From Metarhizium brunneum (lineage: Eukaryota; Ascomycota; Sordariomycetes; Hypocreales; Clavicipitaceae), in assembly GCF_013426205.1 (NCBI RefSeq), contig NC_089427.1, forward strand, positions 186,001 through 250,000: a DNA stretch of 64,000 nt. The letters run 5' to 3'. Below the pieces are notes generated by a model. The model was not told where the DNA came from, did no database searches, and worked only from the letters and a program-made list of their open reading frames with translations. Each line of letters starts with the position of its first letter. Positions within the stretch are counted from its first letter, which is position 1. Shown here piece after piece: positions 11,618 through 23,700 of the stretch. The position numbers and the translations under genes are program-made.

Positions 11618-13080
11618 TAGGTATTGCCCTGATAAGTGATTGTATAATCAACTTCGCGATCTATTCCAATGTAAAGCTGTTGCAAGAGGCAAGAAATATC
11701 CTTTGCACAGGAGCCCTTCGTGCCAGGTGGGGGAAAACGATATATGTAGGTTGATTAAGCAGAATCGGCTTTAATTACCCCGTACTCTATTCACCAGACC
11801 ATACCATTTTACTGGTTTATATAATCGAGTTATTTACATGAGCCCCTCGCCTAGCTTGTTCAGGCAGGTAGGTCCGTCTTAACAGACCAATGACATGACA
11901 TCGATAGTCTGCTCCGCAGCCAGGCTTCCGGACATCCGTCACCGCCGACGCGGGGTCGGACTGGCGTTGCTCTACTACCGCATTCTAGGCAAGGAGGTAT
12001 GCATCGACATAAGACTAAATAAACTGGGGTATTTTTCTTGGCCTAGGCCCCCCTCTTGGTGTTATTATTACGATTATTCATCAAAAGCGCGAGCGCTCAC
12101 AGGCTAGAACCAGGTAAAAAAGTGGTAGCACGCAGCTTTATTTTATTTGCTTTGTTCTTCCACATCTCGCGTAATACAATTTGATGCCTCCTACATTTCC
12201 ACTTTCACAGTTGACTTGGTTAAACTTTTATAAAACCAGACACAACATCTCGTCTCTCACTGCGTGACCTATACGTGCCAGGTTTCCATAAGGGTTTGCA
12301 TGCTAGAGTAATAAATTAGCTGCTAGCATCACCATCTCTGAACCTAGTGAAGAATGTGTAGCCAATTATAGAGCAAGATGATCCCGCAGATACTCCAGCT
12401 GACTCTGGTGCGTTATTCAAAACCGCCGACATGGCATGGCACTCAATCGATTTAGCGACTGTACCGCAATGTGCTATGAAGTACATATAATTCTAGATTG
12501 CAAAGGCAGATGCGCAAAATATTCAATTTTGCGCATACTATATACCCCTGATTCGTAATAAAACATTGTACTCATCCAACATCGGTCACCTTTGCGTACA
12601 TAACCAAACATATCCCTTCCCCCTGGCATGTCCCTCAAACTGGGTAGGTGTAAAGTCTCTGCAACTAGCATCCGACCAGGGTTGCAGGCTGGGCATTGAG
12701 GGGAATCGAGAGACATTAGACTCCAGAGTATTATATAATACAGACCAAGTGATGCCGCGGCACCATGATTTTGTCCGAGCGCAACAAGGGTTGTTCAACC
12801 TCTCAGCTTTCAGTTCATTACAACCTATCAATCTCAACGAATAAGAGAGTTTTTCTCTTGCTCGTAGCACGCGTGCCACTCGCATGTAGAAAAATACGAC
12901 GACGAAGTGTGACTAGCAAGGAGAGGTGCTTGTGTTATTGAGCGACGTGGCTTGATTTTTGTCTATTTAAGTAGCCTATCCTCACCTAGTCGTGGTATTG
13001 TAAAGAGCACGTCTTTTCTGATATTGTTCTCCGTTATATAGTCAACCCCCAGCCATTTCCGTCCGTACTTGTCTTCAAAG
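11618..13080. other. Intergenic region between divergent genes
   Basis: About 1.5 kb between the minus-strand bZIP gene and the plus-strand lipase gene, so it should contain both promoters. Short frames here resemble nothing known. Confidence 0.5.
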
Positions 13081-14471
13081 ATGCAATTTATGTTCCCTCT
13101 GTTAACCTTGGCCGCCTTGGCCCTTCCACCGGCCTCGGCCCATCCCATGAGCGAGAACAAACCACGGGCACTCCCCCCGAGTATTGATCCCTTCTACAGG
13201 CCGCCGTCTGGCTTCGAGTCAAAGGCACCTGGCTCCATTCTTCGTCAGCGGAGGATTGCGGCAGCCTTCTTTGGGTTTATCCCCCAGCCTATTGAGGCGT
13301 ACCAACTACTCTACTGTACCAATGCTATTGACGGCTCGCCAATTGCAGCCGTTACCACCATCTTCAAGCCTTTACATGCGAAGAAGGACAGCTTTGTCTC
13401 GCTGCAAACCGCCTACGATAGCACAGCCTCTATCTGCAACCCAAGCTACACCTATCAGCTCGGCGCATTACAGACAAACATCATCTCCTCCTTGGAGCAA
13501 ATTATTATGCAGGCCTACTTACTCTCAGGGTACATGGTTGCTGCAGCCGACTATGAAGGGCCAGACGCAGCCTTTCTTCCCGGCCACCTCGAGGGCATGG
13601 GCGTACTGGATGGTATGCGTGCCGTTGTCAACTTTAGGACAAAACTTGGGCTCTCTGACAACCCCAAGATCGTCGGCACAGGCTACTCCGGCGGCGCTGT
13701 AGCTACAGGCTGGGCAGCCGGTCTTCAATCCTCCTATGCCCCGGACCTGAATGTCAAGGGGTGGGTTGCTGGAGGCACTCCTGCAAATCTCACCGCTACT
13801 TTTATGAACCTTGACGGTACAATATTTAGCGGCTTCCTGCCTGCCGGCCTGGCCGGGTTTCTGAAGCCCAGTGCCTACGGAGCTCAACTACAACCTGTTT
13901 TCGACGAAATTTAACACCCAAGGGCAAGAGAATAATAGATATTTCCAATAAGCAGTGCATTGTTGGTAACCTCCTTGCATTTCCTCAGACATCAATCTTG
14001 TCAGCAGAGTTTCAGACCCTAGGCCCCGGACTATTCCAACACCCAGTCGTCTCTGATATCATGGGAAAACACGTCATGGGTGTGTACAAGAACGAGACGC
14101 CTGTTGCACCAGTATTCCTTTATCACGCCCCCGACGATGAGATTGTGCCCTATCATGACGCGGGGATACTCGTGGATAGATGGTGTGGCTACGGTGCTAG
14201 TGTAGACTTTCTGACTGTCGCTGCCGGCGGACACTTTACCACCGAGATCCTTGGTGTTCCCGACGCCGTGAGATTCACCGCCAACGCTCTCGAAGGGAAA
14301 CTTGCCGCTGGCTGCTCGACGAGAACCTCGTACAATGACACGCTGAATCCCATCGCTCTGGGGGCTCAGTTGGAGCCCGCCTTGGCGTCTTTGCTCCAAA
14401 TGCTAGCAAACCTTGGCAAGAAAGACGCAAGTATCAAGCAGGATCTTACTAAACTTGGTCGTCGTATCTAA
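13081..14471 (+). pseudogene. Secretory lipase (LIP family, CAL-A-like) with a single-base frameshift
   Basis: The first part (13081-13911) encodes a signal peptide (MQFMFPLLTLAALALPPASA) and the N-terminal two thirds of a fungal secretory lipase, including the nucleophile elbow GTGYSGGAV with Ser203. It stops at TAA 13912-13914 right after 'QPVFDEI'. In the next frame the protein continues without loss: LTPKGKRIIDISNKQCIVG, then 'APVFLYHAPDDEIVPY' with the acid residue and 'TVAAGGHFTTE' with the catalytic His, ending at 14471. Joining the two needs only one base near 13909-13912 (AAATTTAAC). No GT-AG intron fits, since both sides of the break are conserved sequence. The enzyme would be secreted and hydrolyse triacylglycerols. 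All three catalytic residues survive, so the break is recent or a base-calling error. Of two nearby starts, ATG 13081 was chosen because the upstream in-frame codon is TTG. Confidence 0.8.
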
Positions 14472-15237
14472 GAGTTGGGTGTGCATGGAAAGCAATTTTC
14501 TGATCTGCGCGTGGAGGATAACTGAGGATCCGGAATTGGATGGAAGAAATCTAACAGCATAGTATATTAGTATTCGTTCAAAGGATGTACTTTAAGTAGA
14601 AGGCTGCAGGTGTTACATCCTACTGAGCGGCAGACGTTAGCTAATATAATAACCTCGGGGATATTATTCAGTTTTCTTTCCCTTACATGACAGTAAACAC
14701 TACGCTGTACCTACATTCATAGTCGAAAAACCACACTGCAAATAATAGCAGGGTCTACTTTAAGTTCTGTGGTCTTCTTGGCGCCCGGTTGCATTTCGAG
14801 TCTGGCGTTGTTGGGGTCTCGTTGTCTTGGCACTTTACGGCTTTCGAATGTCTTGAGGTCGCTTGTTTATTTGTCGGTAGTTAAAGTATTGCTGGGCGCT
14901 TCATAAGACACAAAGGATTGATCTTTTGTTGCTGATGATACGCGGCTAGTCTGGGCGGCCAATTATGCTCGAGTGCGGGCCATGACGATGGGAAAGCAAA
15001 TCAGCTGTTATGCAATTGTTTTATGTGAGAACTGCCGTCTACCCTGGCTGAGAAGCCTCGAGCACTAGACTTCAGATGACATAACTGGTCGCCCACATCC
15101 AGTCTCAAGCTACAACGTACTCGTGCCCCCTCCCCCTCGATCACTCTAGCTTATATGCCAATGCCTCTCCTTTTGGTATAGACATCTTGGGACAAACCAT
15201 ATCATTACCCCAAGCTGCCAGCGCATGAATAATCCGG
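14472..15237. other. Intergenic region between convergent genes
   Basis: No gene seen. It should hold the 3' ends of the lipase gene and of the LysM gene. Confidence 0.5.
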
Positions 15238-16658
15238 CTACGCGCAAATTCCACGAGACGGCTCCGGGTCATAAGTACATGTCCCCCGATTCACACAGTC
15301 ATCCTGCTCTATAGCACATCGTAGCCACACCGCTTTAAACTTCCAGCCCTCAGTCCATAACGTATGATATTTACCTCTGCTTGTGTAGCCGTAGCCGAAC
15401 CACTTTCTCGTGCAGCCTGGCTTCTCCCAGTAACTGATCTGTACCTGGCCACTCGGGCAGTCGCCCACCATAGATGTATCGAGAGATGCTACCTGGCAGT
15501 TTGTGTCAAAGCAAAAACCATCAGTTCCGCTGGCGACACTAGTCTGGCCGTGCAGCTCTCCTTTGCAACCGGCACTGTACAACGCCTTTACTTCGAAAGC
15601 TGGGGTAATACCGACGCAGTAGTAGTAGCCTTGCCAAAGACCGACACACTCTAGTTGACTAGGAAGTTAGCATGTACTTAAGAATGGCTATAGTAGCGTC
15701 CCTGATAGTGCAGACGTTTTGTGCTATTGGCAGCGCCGCTGGCGACGTGTTATAGGTTGACTGTATGCGGGAGTAGGAGGATTGACCAACCGTTTGTAAT
15801 TGCAGGATTCCACTCATAACTGATTTCGACATTAGTGGTGTACAAAAACAGAAGAGTCGGTGAAGAGAGAAGGTTACAGCACTCACAAATTACTCAACAT
15901 AAGGTGAGGATACTAGTCAACTATGCCTTGACAAGTGTCGCCTCGATCAGCCTTATAGTACTTATTGCAGGATTTCGGTATACCGAGCTGGGTAGGCGAA
16001 TGCCCATTATTCTTTAGAGGCCTGGGAGATTTTCCAGGAGCGCCAACGCAAACGAGATAGTCCACAAACAAACTGTGGCACGCTGAGCCGACCGCGGGAT
16101 TCCACCGGTGGAATTCATCAAGAGTGAAAGTCCTGTACTCGTCAATAATCCTTGACAAGTGTCGAGTCCTTGTACCTTGTGGCAGGTAGTACAGGCCTTG
16201 GTAAGACCGTCTTGCTGCAGGCAGGTACTGACCGCAGCCGCTACCTTCTGGCGGCCCGAGGATGTTGACGGCATACTTGATAGGAGAACGCTCTTTGCCT
16301 CCACGCAATACGATCGGCCCGGAAGGAAGTTTTCACAATCAGTTGGAAGGGAGGGATTCTAGAATACCACGTACTGAGTTAGCAGTCTCTTCTTGGCGGA
16401 ATTTGTTGTTGCAGCACCTGGTCACTCTTGGCTGTCATGACTATCTGTACTCACCCACATTAACCAGTCGACCATATCAATGCCCCAAATGTCGGGAATA
16501 TCCTCGCATTTGTTTGAGCCATCGTTGTCGATCCACCATTTACAATCGGCTATCGTATTAGGATCGTGGGGCATTTTGGGATTCTCACTGGTGGCATGAG
16601 CGACAAGTGCTAGGGCCATTGACAGGAAGGCATGAAGCCTAATTGATTGACTTAGCAT
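15238..16658 (-). pseudogene. Secreted LysM protein with cysteine-rich C-terminal domain, broken
   Basis: Exon 1 (16658-16455) gives a signal peptide and the start of LysM 1 (DCKWWIDNDGSNKCEDIPDIW). After a GTGAGT intron the domain ends 'NPSLPTDCENFLPGRSYCVE'. LysM 2 begins 'CTTCHKVQGLDTCQG' and continues in another frame as 'IIDEYRTFTLDEFHRWNPAVGS', so one base is missing near 16150. LysM 3 begins 'CNKYYKADRGDTCQGIVD', then a TAG (15913-15915) interrupts it. The sequence continues past the stop with 'YPHLML', a further intron, 'YEWNPAITNG', and after another intron 'GLWQGYYYCVGI'. The last exon (from about 15650) encodes a cysteine-rich domain with 'VQISYWEKPGCTRKWFGYGY'. Such proteins bind chitin and either shield hyphae or dampen host chitin sensing. 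With a frameshift and a stop, this copy is almost surely non-functional. Its neighbour at 20712 is a broken chitinase. Confidence 0.83.
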
Positions 16659-17559
16659 TCTGCCGGTTGATTGCTAGATGAGAAATTCTGACGATAAAAA
16701 ACATAAGGAGTTCTGAGACTCTACAAGAAGGACAAATAAAATATGAGTTTTTCTCTAGTATCTATATATAATACGTACACACAGGGCGCTATTGACTACC
16801 CCGTTTTCCTACATCTCGGTAATATCCGCAATATTGTGGCGCGTTCAAAATGAAGGAATAGCTGATGGATTTCTTGTGGTCACCAAAAAAACCTAACCTG
16901 GTGCGCGCGTTTATTATTGGAATTAATCGTGGTCCACTATCAAGAGGATTTGGCTTTCAAGTTTGGCCGCTTCGGCCTCTTACCGGTGATAACCTGGTTC
17001 ACCTGGACTAATTATGGATACTTGTTTTGAAAGAGACCGATTGATATATGTACATGTTTATTTTGCACAGGGACCTTGAAAGTTCGATGGAGGCAATAAT
17101 ACCAAGGGAAAGACAAACGTACATGGTACTATTGACATTCAAAGGCCCTACTCGACCACCTCGTCTTAGCTACCCAGGAGGCAATGGCGGAAATTGAGAG
17201 CTAATAAGAGCTCTGCATCAAAGACAGAAAGTATAATATAAGACATCCCAGTTGACCTCTGTTTCCTACAGGATTTATCCTGGTGCTAGGTATCGTTCCC
17301 TGGGACTTACTTCCTCCCCATAATTTGACTCAAATCCACATATGTATCCCTTTAAATTTGCGAAGGAGCTACGCGAAAAGTCTTGCCAAATTCCAGTGGC
17401 AAGTGGCTTCGCCAAATATTAAATAAATCCTCATGGCTAGTGTTAAACAAACTATAATAAATAGAGTCGATACTAAAAACGAGTTTCGCCGTAACATTAC
17501 TACCCACCGTTACTGAGCCACGACACGCGTGCTCGGGAGCATTGACCAAGCCATGTTCC
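16659..17559. other. AT-rich intergenic region
   Basis: Upstream of the LysM relic and downstream of the DUF7735-like gene. No supported gene. Confidence 0.5.
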
Positions 17560-18228
17560 TTAAAACAGCATCCAGGTTGCCACAGTTGCTGTACCAAATG
17601 ATATCCGCTTGTCTTGCCTCCATCTCGCTGCTAATGACGCTGTAGCTGCTGTTTCTTTCGCTGCAGACGCTGCGGAGGTTTTGGGCGCGGTTGACGGGGG
17701 TGTTGATGCCACAATGGAAACCCCTTCTGAGGAAGCAGTGGCGACCTCCGGAATAAAGCATTCCGCAAAGGAAATGGTTTCCTCCAGTTTGTAAGATGCG
17801 AATGGTATCAATTTCATTTCATGATACCAACGGAAGTGACAGCTGGAAGCGAGTTGTTCAGCAACGAGGCTGTGCGCAGTCCACCATGATAAGGCCAAAC
17901 TCCCAAAGTCAGAGTACGCCGACATTACCTCGGATGGGCCAACTGTGGAAAAGGCACATAATCGCGAGCTTTCTGGGAATGTGCAATCGAACCATTCCTC
18001 CAGAGGCAAAGTACAAGTTTGGAATAGTTCGGAGGTGTGAGAGGCCATGGCAACTGCCAAAGTGCCTGTTGGTCTCGGACCAACAACATAATTTGTGTAG
18101 TTCGCGGCAGCACAGAACAAGGGCTCAGGTTTAGCGATCGCGGTCGGTGAGGATTTCGGAAAGAAGACTGAATGGTTGATCGCTGCCGCAAGAGCGGCGG
18201 CGTTGAGAAGATAGAGACCGATGTTCAT
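17560..18228 (-). CDS. Secreted DUF7735-like protein
   Basis: Intronless, 222 codons from ATG 18228. It starts with a hydrophobic signal-like segment (MNIGLYLLNAAALAAAI). The middle has conserved-looking cysteine and aromatic patterns: 'LFCAAANYTNYVVG', 'CAFSTVGPSEVMSAYSDFGS', 'SWWTAHSLVAEQLASSC' and 'FRWYHEM'. These recall a secreted fungal family annotated as DUF7735. The last 60 residues are Ala/Ser/Thr/Pro-rich, as in cell-wall linked proteins. The expected hydrophobic GPI-type tail is weak here ('GTATVATWMLF'), so the 3' end may be altered. The function is unknown. It sits between the LysM relic and the chitinase relic. Confidence 0.65.
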   Translation of the reverse strand: MNIGLYLLNAAALAAAINHSVFFPKSSPTAIAKPEPLFCAAANYTNYVVGPRPTGTLAVAMASHTSELFQTCTLPLEEWFDCTFPESSRLCAFSTVGPSEVMSAYSDFGSLALSWWTAHSLVAEQLASSCHFRWYHEMKLIPFASYKLEETISFAECFIPEVATASSEGVSIVASTPPSTAPKTSAASAAKETAATASLAARWRQDKRISFGTATVATWMLF

Positions 18229-18603
18229 GGTGTCGACGTTGCATGTAGCTAAGGGTTAAACAAAGACGGACAGTACTAAGGAGTAGAGACGGCACAAGAG
18301 TCTGGCTTGGAGTTGACAGTAGATACAGACAGGGTTTGGTATATGTACTTAACCTATACATGCCCCTGAAGAAGGGCATAGAGACATGAGGCCCACGAAA
18401 CTCCATTGGCCAAGGCCAGGAATATCTTGGCGTTGTGACATAACGTATGAGGAGCACATGACTCTGCGTTGCTGTGTTGATGTATTCTCCCATCTTCTGA
18501 AATGATTGAGTACAAGAATTCGAAGACTACATCGATTTGATACTTAATTACATTGACTTGTGAAAAAATGCTGTGGCAAACCAATGCGGCGGAGTTCCGA
18601 CTC
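18229..18603. other. Short intergenic region
   Basis: About 375 bases between two minus-strand genes. No gene seen; it should carry the promoter of the DUF7735-like gene. Confidence 0.5.
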
Positions 18604-19422
18604 TCACCATTCATCGGTCGAGTAATTATGCTCCACCAAAGCGCTTCGAATAGCTTTCAGACAATCATCTTTCCGATAATTCCGCATATTCGGCCACCCA
18701 TGCTGGCGAAAGATGCCTTTTATTAGCCGATTCTTCCCTGCATCATCTGGGTGCTCCGCCGCCTTTACATCGAGTACCCTTGTTGCACTCTGCGGAAGAA
18801 AGGTAAGCTTCTGGTACTGCTCTTTCAAGACTTGGAAGAAGTCTGGAATAGCCCATGTTCCAGCATCACGAAATGTTTCGGCCTCATTTACAGGGGCGTA
18901 ATCGTAGGCATCTTCTCTAATAGGTGCTCGGCTGGAATGATGCATCAGATAGTGGTCGCACTGAACCCAGTGTATAATGCCGAGTCTCGTGTCTAGCAAG
19001 AACGAGTACCGTTCTTCACAGTCCCAAGTAAGACCAATAACATGAGAAGGCACGTTCTCATAATTTGAAACCCCTTCAGAAGACATCCGTGCGTGTTCAG
19101 AGGCATCACTACCAGGTTGAAAGCCGTTTTCGTGCTCTTCTACTCGTCCTTTCCAGTCGGCAAACATGCAGTGGGGTAGCACGTTAGGCCCATCATCATT
19201 AGACGGACAATCAATGTAAGGGAGATAGCGAAGTAGTGATATGACTTTCTTTGTTTTACCCAGGCCACGCATGCTCTGGGGAGTAATAGATGGCCAGCCC
19301 CCTTTAGGAGGTTCCTTGATGAGGTTTTTATCAAGATACATTTGGGCTAAAAATATATAATAGTCTCGCACAGCCGCGACCGTGGTGTCACGGGAGTAAG
19401 TGACTTCCCTAAGAGGTATCAT
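18604..19422 (-). CDS. Conserved fungal hypothetical protein
   Basis: Intronless, 272 residues from ATG 19422. The N-terminus 'SRDTTVAAVRDYYIFLAQMYL', then 'PPKGGWPSIT' and 'VISLLRYLPYI', resembles unnamed cytosolic proteins common in ascomycetes. The middle has 'HVIGLTWDCEERYSFLLDTRLGIIHWVQCDH' and the C-terminus 'YRKDDCLKAIRSALVEHNY'. There is no signal peptide or membrane segment. The overall pattern loosely recalls SMI1/KNR4-type regulators, but I cannot confirm this. No function is assigned. Length, composition and the absence of breaks support a real gene. Confidence 0.7.
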   Translation of the reverse strand: MIPLREVTYSRDTTVAAVRDYYIFLAQMYLDKNLIKEPPKGGWPSITPQSMRGLGKTKKVISLLRYLPYIDCPSNDDGPNVLPHCMFADWKGRVEEHENGFQPGSDASEHARMSSEGVSNYENVPSHVIGLTWDCEERYSFLLDTRLGIIHWVQCDHYLMHHSSRAPIREDAYDYAPVNEAETFRDAGTWAIPDFFQVLKEQYQKLTFLPQSATRVLDVKAAEHPDDAGKNRLIKGIFRQHGWPNMRNYRKDDCLKAIRSALVEHNYSTDEW

Positions 19423-20711
19423 TGTTCAGTGCAGAAAATAATAGTGTAGAAGCTTAAGACTTATAAAGAAATGACAACTCAGAAAACACGAGACTTGAGG
19501 ATAGAGAGATAGAAAAAGATGTCAAGGGAAGATAAGGGGGTATACTTGCCATTTAATGGAAGCGCGTTCTTTCTGTGATAAAAGAGCACGGGAATTCTCG
19601 CTAAAGGGTCAACTCCAATAGTAATTTCCCTTCAATGTCTAGGGGCGTCTTAGGATCAAGATGCCTGCGGCGGGGACGGTGAAGTATCCGCTTGGGACTC
19701 CTGACTTGGTTGCCAAGCTTCACGGTTTGAAAACCTTTGCTTGGCGTGTCAAGAGGCGACAAGGCTGTCGATATGCACCAGTTGACATGTATACGGGTAT
19801 AGAGAAGGCATAACTATCTGCATATCTGCCTCAGTATCAATTGATTGTGCTTATGTATACATTGGGCTAGGTTGTTCAACCAGCAAGCTTTGGTGGTGAA
19901 AGCTTCGCTTGAATAGCCAAATTATGAGCGGGCACGATCAATAAATACCAGTTGTCATACCAGTTGACCGTTCGAGTTATTAGTATCCACCAAGATACCA
20001 GGCCCATCAAAGGGGCCTGCGATGACATATATATGGCGTCATTTAATTTAGGCAACACTGCAGAATATGGGTCTCAAACAAAAACTGTGCAGTAAACCAG
20101 CGTTATAACGATAACCTTCGTGAGGCCAAAATTACCGATATTCGGTGACTATCGAAGGTTCAACTATGATAGGGCTTGTACCTTTACTTAGATGTACTAT
20201 ATGAAGGTACATTTACGAGGATTAGTTTTTTTTGACCGTGTCACGCGCAGGAAAATCGCGTTGAAGGCTATCAATTGATGTGTAAAATTACGGGTTCAGT
20301 AGGGACCAATGCCGCCCAAATAACGATAAAAGCCCCGAGCCTCGATTTATATGGTGACTAAGCCTGATGCATACAATATCATGCGAACCGCGACTATCAA
20401 CGACGTACTGGGGAAAAACCTTAGATGACCGTGAGTTGTCGTAATAGCGCGACTATCGTTAGGATATAGGATCCTTGTAACGCTAGTTTACTGTGCAATA
20501 TAAACAATTACTGGGTCCGAACGCCCAGCGCCCTGCAGATTCAGAAGTCCACGATGTGCAGAGGCGGAAAGACAAGAAACAATTTGTAAAAGTACTACTT
20601 GGCAGGGAAATGGCGTTCTAATATCGTGATAGACGCCTCGACGTTAGCTTTTATTCTTCCCTGCTCTCATTGTGTCAAGTATATCCTATTATTATCCTGC
20701 AACTAGTCAAG
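19423..20711. other. Intergenic region between divergent genes
   Basis: About 1.3 kb with no convincing frame. It should contain the promoters of the 272-residue gene and of the chitinase relic. Confidence 0.5.
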
Positions 20712-23700
20712 ATGCAAGTTCCTCTGGATATAGCTACTGCCTTTACCTTGGTGTTTATTATCAATGCTGTGCACGCAGCTCTCAGCCTTGATGGAATGTT
20801 AGTTATGGGGTTAATTGGTGACGACGACCTTTCACTTATTAGTGATATTGACGCATACGACTTAGACTACTACGATTGTCTACCTCTATGCGAAGACTAC
20901 TCCAACCCGCACATGTGGATTACTTACCTCTCGGTTAAACATTTGCAACGTTGCCAAAGTCCTATGCTACTTCAGTTGCCTGTCAGACAGCTGCTGGATA
21001 ATCCCAAATCAACCAGACTATCTTGATACGCAGTTGCTCAGCTACCTCTGGATAGCAATGGGAACAGACCCGTTGACGGCATTCTCTGCTATGAATACCG
21101 CTGTGCCCAACCCTAAGCAGGACCATAATCTCTTTCGTTGCAGCCTGGACATTGCTCCCGCTTGTTTCGCCACAGGTAAACCCTGCAAGGGAATCCTAAG
21201 CATGGCTTCAACTATGGATATCGAAGAAATGGGAAATGGGCGTCAGGCTGCTGAGCTCTTGCGTCTCATGGGAAATTCCTTCCAAGAGAAGGACAACTGC
21301 GGTGAAAGATTCATTTTTGGATATCACCACAAGTTTGCTGCTGGTATCTACCTTGGTTCCGGCTTAGGCAAACAAACAGCCGAGCTCTCTCTGAATACAA
21401 TGGCCGATCGCTTACAGTTGAACTCAAAAGCGCCCAATCATACTACTGCCGAGCATTTCAGCAGTGAGCTGCAGGCGGAAGAGCCTTTTGGTATATCTAT
21501 TGATACAACTGGAGATCTGGCTGCGGTACAAAGAGCTGTGTTGGAGTGGAGAGAGGGCATTTGTGCTACATCCAACAAGATTCTGCGGCCAACGTGATCG
21601 ATACCTAGAATTCACATTTGGCAGATTGCCAAAAGAAACTTGATGGGAAACAATGAAAAATTGCCCTTGAGCTCTGGACTTCTGGGCAGGTCCGCTGGAA
21701 TGGAACAAGCCAAAACACTAAGGCCCCGGAATAGTTGTCGGTATATCAGAGTGAACTCTGGCGATGGCTGCGCAGCTCTCGTTTCCTGGTGCGGCATTTT
21801 TAGTACCGACCTTCACAGGTACAAATCTGAGCCAAGCTTGTGCTCTAGTCTCATGCCAGGAGACTACATATGTATGTTTGCTGCTCACCCGGGAACTGTA
21901 CAAGGAGCCCACACCCGAGCCGCCTACGCCAAGCAGAGATGGTACCTGCGCAATTCATCTTATCAGCGATAATGATACATGCGATAAGATTGCAAAATTA
22001 TACGGAGTAACTATAAGGGAGTTCTAAGGCTGGAATAAGTGTAAGAAATGGCCATGGACCGAGTGTAAGGACATGCTAGCGGACTATAGTATGTGTGTAT
22101 GCGGTGGCTCGGCACCAATGCCGCCATCACATCAAGGCACCCAATGTAGACCATTAGTCCCAGGCACCAAGCCCCCAAGAGACAAGTCCATATCTATTGC
22201 TGAATTGAATCCATGTCCGCTCAAGACCTGTTGCAGCAACTGGGGCTTCTGTGGTGTTTTCCCGGCCTATTGTGACGTACACCGGCCTGGTGGTGGCAGC
22301 CCAGGGAGTAGGAAAAAGGGCCACTAAAACACTTGCGTGTCCAACCGCGGTAGGAAAATCAAGCTCAACTCTGGTCTACCTACTGTCTTTCAGAGGATTG
22401 GTTACTATGAAGCCTTTGCGTCTAAGCGAGACTGCCTTCATTTAAAGGCAAAGCATGCCAATAGGGATGGCTCATATACACATATGCACTGGGGATTCGC
22501 CGATATCGATCCAGTCACTTGGAAACCAGTCATCAACGATGGAAAAGACCAGTGGGAGGACTTCAAAAAGCTGCCAAATGTAAAGCGCATTCTATCATTA
22601 GGTGGTTGGGTATACTCGACCGACCCCGCTACGTATAGTATTATCCGAGATGCCATCATCAACAACAGACAAATTTTTGCCAGTAACTTGGCACAATTTG
22701 TCAAGGATGAGGGGGTCGACGGCGTCGATATTGATTGGGAATACCCTGGTGTGAGTACTCTTATCTTCTTCGCCCCCTGCTTATGGCGGCCTGGCTTCCA
22801 AAGTTGAAACATGGCCAGTTATAAGAGCACTGTGAATATTGAAATGTATTCAACTGAACTACTATTCTGTACTAACTTATGTCAGGCCCCGGATATCTAC
22901 ATCTGGAGCCAGCCCATTGGCCAAAAATCCGACGGAGTCAACTACCTCAAATTTCTTACCGCATTAAAAGCCAGAATAGGAAGCGAAAAGTCGGTATCAA
23001 TTGCAGCACCTGCCTCATACTGGTATTTGAAGTCATTTACTATCGACCGGATCGCTTCTATTGTTGACTATATCGTGTACATGACATACGACTTGCATGG
23101 CTAGTGGGATGTTGGCAACCCCAACGCCTTTGACGAATGCCCATCTGGTAGATGCATTCGAAGTCATGGTAAATGCTCAGACGTAAAAAGAAGCTAGTAA
23201 GATGTGGTTTGCTAACAGGTAACGAATGCAGTAAATTTGACTGAAACCAACAACATGCTCGTGATGAGTAAGTCAGCGGCGTCTCCCATCACGCGATTCT
23301 ATTTTTTTCTGGCCGATTGTTGTTTACTTCGGTTTAGTCACTAAAGCCGGGGTCCCCAATAACAAAATTTTTGTTGGTGAAGCTAGTTACGGCAGGTCGT
23401 TTCGCATGGCCAAGGAGGGTTGCTGGGGCCCGACGTGTGGCTTTACAGGTTCCCGTACACAGTCAACCGCGAATCCTGGTCGCTGTACCAACACCAGAGG
23501 ATACCTGGCCTATGCTGAGATCAAAGAGATAATAAGCGCGGGAGGCAATGTCAGGACGTTCCACGATGGCGACTCCAACACGGACGTTTTGCTCTACAAT
23601 GGAGACTACGTCGGATATATGACTCCGACAACGAAAGACACACGACGAACAGACTGGCGGGAGTTTAATTTCGCTGGGACGATTGACTGGGCTGTCGACT

